Shown piece by piece: positions 36,938 through 38,180 of a stretch of DNA of 38,180 nt; the first letter of the stretch is position 1, and the number at the start of each line of letters is the position of its first letter. A program made the translations under genes and the position numbers. Origin of the DNA: a virus; the IMG/VR virus record IMGVR_UViG_3300034355_000059, positions 1 to 38,180 of that record; one strand, 5' to 3'. A model generated the notes under the pieces. The model searched no databases. It saw only the letters and a list, made by a program, of their open reading frames with translations, and was not told where the DNA came from.

Positions 36938-38180
36938 ATGGCAAACCTTAGAGTCGAACTACATCCAAAGCAGACGGAAGTATTTAATGATAATCATCGC
37001 TTTAAAGTGGTTGCTGCAGGACGAAGATTTGGAAAGTCTCGCCTTGCTGCTTGGACCCTCATCATTGAGGCTTTAAAAAGTAAAGAGAAGGATGTCTTCT
37101 ATGTTGCCCCAACTTTTCAGCAAGCTAAAGACATTATGTGGACGGTTCTTAAAGAGCTTGGACACGAAGTTATCAAAACTGTCCACGAGAATACGGCGGT
37201 AATAACTTTAGTAAATGATAGGAAGATCTATCTAAAAGGGTCTGATAGACCAGATACGATGCGAGGTGTGGGTCTGGCGTATGTCGTGATTGACGAGTAC
37301 GCTGACATGAAGCCCCAGGTGTTTGAGCAGATCCTTAGACCAGCACTGTCAGATGTAAAGGGTGGAGCACTGTTCATTGGTACACCAAAGGGCAGGAATC
37401 ACTTCTACGAGTTGTACCAGATGGCTCAGAAGGATGAAGATGAAGATTGGTCCTCGTTTCACTTTACTTCTTTTGATAACCCTCTTCTCGATCCTAAAGA
37501 GATTGAGGCTGCAAAGAAGTCAATGTCTTCCTTCAGTTTTAGACAGGAATACCTTGCTAGTTTCGAGGCCGCTGCGTCAGACCTATTTAAGGATGAATGG
37601 ATTAAGTATGTTGATTCTGATGATTTGCCTGACGACGGTAGTTATTACATCGCTGTTGATCTGGCTGGCTTTGAAGATGTAAGCAAGCAGGCTGGTAACA
37701 AGAGGAAGAATCTTGACGAGTCTGCTATAGCTGTGGTCAAGGTTTGTCAGGATGGATGGTTCGTAGATACGATAGTGGCGGGTAGATGGGACATCAAAGA
37801 AACAGCTTTAAAAATACTAGACACAGCAAAAAGTTACGATGTGCGATTAATAGGTATAGAGCGGGGAATGGCCAAGAACGCCGTACTCCCGTACCTACAA
37901 GACTTGATGAGGAGGAAGAACTATTTCTTGTCAGTGATAGATCTGACTCATGGGAACAAGAAGAAGACGGACCGTATAGTATGGGCATTACAGGGTCGCT
38001 TCGAGCATGGAAGGATTAGCTTAGTTAGAGGCGAGTGGAATAAGCAGTTTGTAGACCAGCTTCTTAACTTCCCTAACCCGCAGGTCCACGATGACCTAAT
38101 AGATGCCTTGGCCTACATCGATCAGATTGGTGTCACAGAGTTTGTTGGAGTACTGGATGAAGAAGAATACGAAGCCTTAG
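36938..38180 (+). CDS. terL: Large terminase subunit, N-terminal part (continues at position 2)
   Basis: Packaging motor ATPase and nuclease, 420 residues once joined across the ends. ATPase: VVAAGRRFGKS (Walker A, 24-34), YVVIDEYADM (Walker B, 115-124, with catalytic E120) and LFIGTPKG (coupling motif, 145-152). Nuclease: YYIAVDLAG (D241), LIGIERGMAKN (E308) and VHDDLID (D385/D386, in the left fragment). Shorter than T7 gp19 (about 586) but all catalytic motifs are present. Direct start after terS; ATG at 36938. The last 143 bases repeat the left end. Confidence 0.95.
   Translation, partial: MANLRVELHPKQTEVFNDNHRFKVVAAGRRFGKSRLAAWTLIIEALKSKEKDVFYVAPTFQQAKDIMWTVLKELGHEVIKTVHENTAVITLVNDRKIYLKGSDRPDTMRGVGLAYVVIDEYADMKPQVFEQILRPALSDVKGGALFIGTPKGRNHFYELYQMAQKDEDEDWSSFHFTSFDNPLLDPKEIEAAKKSMSSFSFRQEYLASFEAAASDLFKDEWIKYVDSDDLPDDGSYYIAVDLAGFEDVSKQAGNKRKNLDESAIAVVKVCQDGWFVDTIVAGRWDIKETALKILDTAKSYDVRLIGIERGMAKNAVLPYLQDLMRRKNYFLSVIDLTHGNKKKTDRIVWALQGRFEHGRISLVRGEWNKQFVDQLLNFPNPQVHDDLIDALAYIDQIGVTEFVGVLDEEEYEAL
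36990..37008 (+). repeat. ATAATCATC/CTTTAAAGT repeat, copy 2
   Basis: ATAATCATC-G-CTTTAAAGT at codons 18-24 of terL. The two copies flank terS, the usual place for terminase recognition sites in headful phages, but this copy is constrained by coding. Confidence 0.5.
38038..38180. repeat. Right copy of terminal direct repeat
   Basis: Second copy of the 143-base terminal overlap. The single mismatch at 38164 changes an Asp codon (GAC, left copy) to a Glu codon (GAA, right copy) in the C-terminal tail of the large terminase. A conservative change of this kind points to two closely related genomes in the sample rather than random error. Confidence 0.95.

Noticed and set aside
1-38180. Lysogeny genes, phage RNA polymerase, tRNA genes or CRISPR arrays
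   Set aside because: No integrase, CI/Cro-like HTH, single-subunit RNA polymerase motif, tRNA-like T-arm context or spaced direct repeats were found by eye.

Overview
This window is an essentially complete, circularly closing genome of a lytic, podovirus-like tailed phage. Bases 1-143 are repeated at 38038-38180 with one mismatch. The large terminase gene runs off the right end and finishes at the left end, so the molecule closes to about 38.04 kb. I see no integrase, no CI-like repressor, no phage RNA polymerase, no tRNA and no CRISPR array. Host-type sigma-70 promoters (TTGACA/TATAAT) and strong AGGAG ribosome binding sites suggest a Gram-negative host that transcribes the phage itself. The gene content is T7-like DNA replication without an RNA polymerase, a B12-dependent ribonucleotide reductase, and a DUF3310 protein. 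This recalls the SIO1/cobavirus (Zobellviridae) group of aquatic phages. That placement is inference from gene content and was not tested by search.

Layout. Rightward virion half (36.3 kb through the junction to 22.2 kb): small and large terminase, portal, a small protein, an FmdB-type zinc ribbon protein, scaffold, major capsid protein and a strong terminator. Next come an adhesion block (collagen-like fibre, carbohydrate-binding fibre, a 1016-residue LamG/SPRY lectin fibre and small accessory proteins), three tiny lysine-rich proteins, head-tail adaptor, tail tube/hub protein, tail-collar fibre and three probable ejection proteins. The half ends with a lysis cassette (C-terminally anchored membrane protein, 3-TM holin, GH24 lysozyme).

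Leftward half (35.8 kb down to 22.2 kb): first a very compact early block of tiny, mostly overlapping genes, including five probable membrane peptides, a GP88-family cysteine-rich protein, a papain-like protein and a DUF1289 protein. Then primase-helicase, FkbM methyltransferase, family A DNA polymerase, T7 gp2.5-like SSB, FEN-type exonuclease, PD-(D/E)XK nuclease, metallophosphoesterase, DUF3310 protein, a GT-B glycosyltransferase-like protein and class II ribonucleotide reductase.

Regulation. Three rightward promoters match the sigma-70 consensus almost perfectly: before terS, before the scaffold/capsid genes, and inside the tail hub gene ahead of the ejection and lysis genes. Several leftward promoters serve the replication genes. 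An 18-bp dyad, TGTTGTA-N4-TACAACA or a close variant, lies at the predicted start of two of the rightward transcripts. Two more copies sit in the 0.7-kb intergenic region at 35.8-36.5 kb, flanking a Fur-box-like sequence. This looks like a phage-wide operator set, or a set of 5' RNA hairpins, and no obvious cognate regulator gene is visible. It is the most interesting unexplained signal here.
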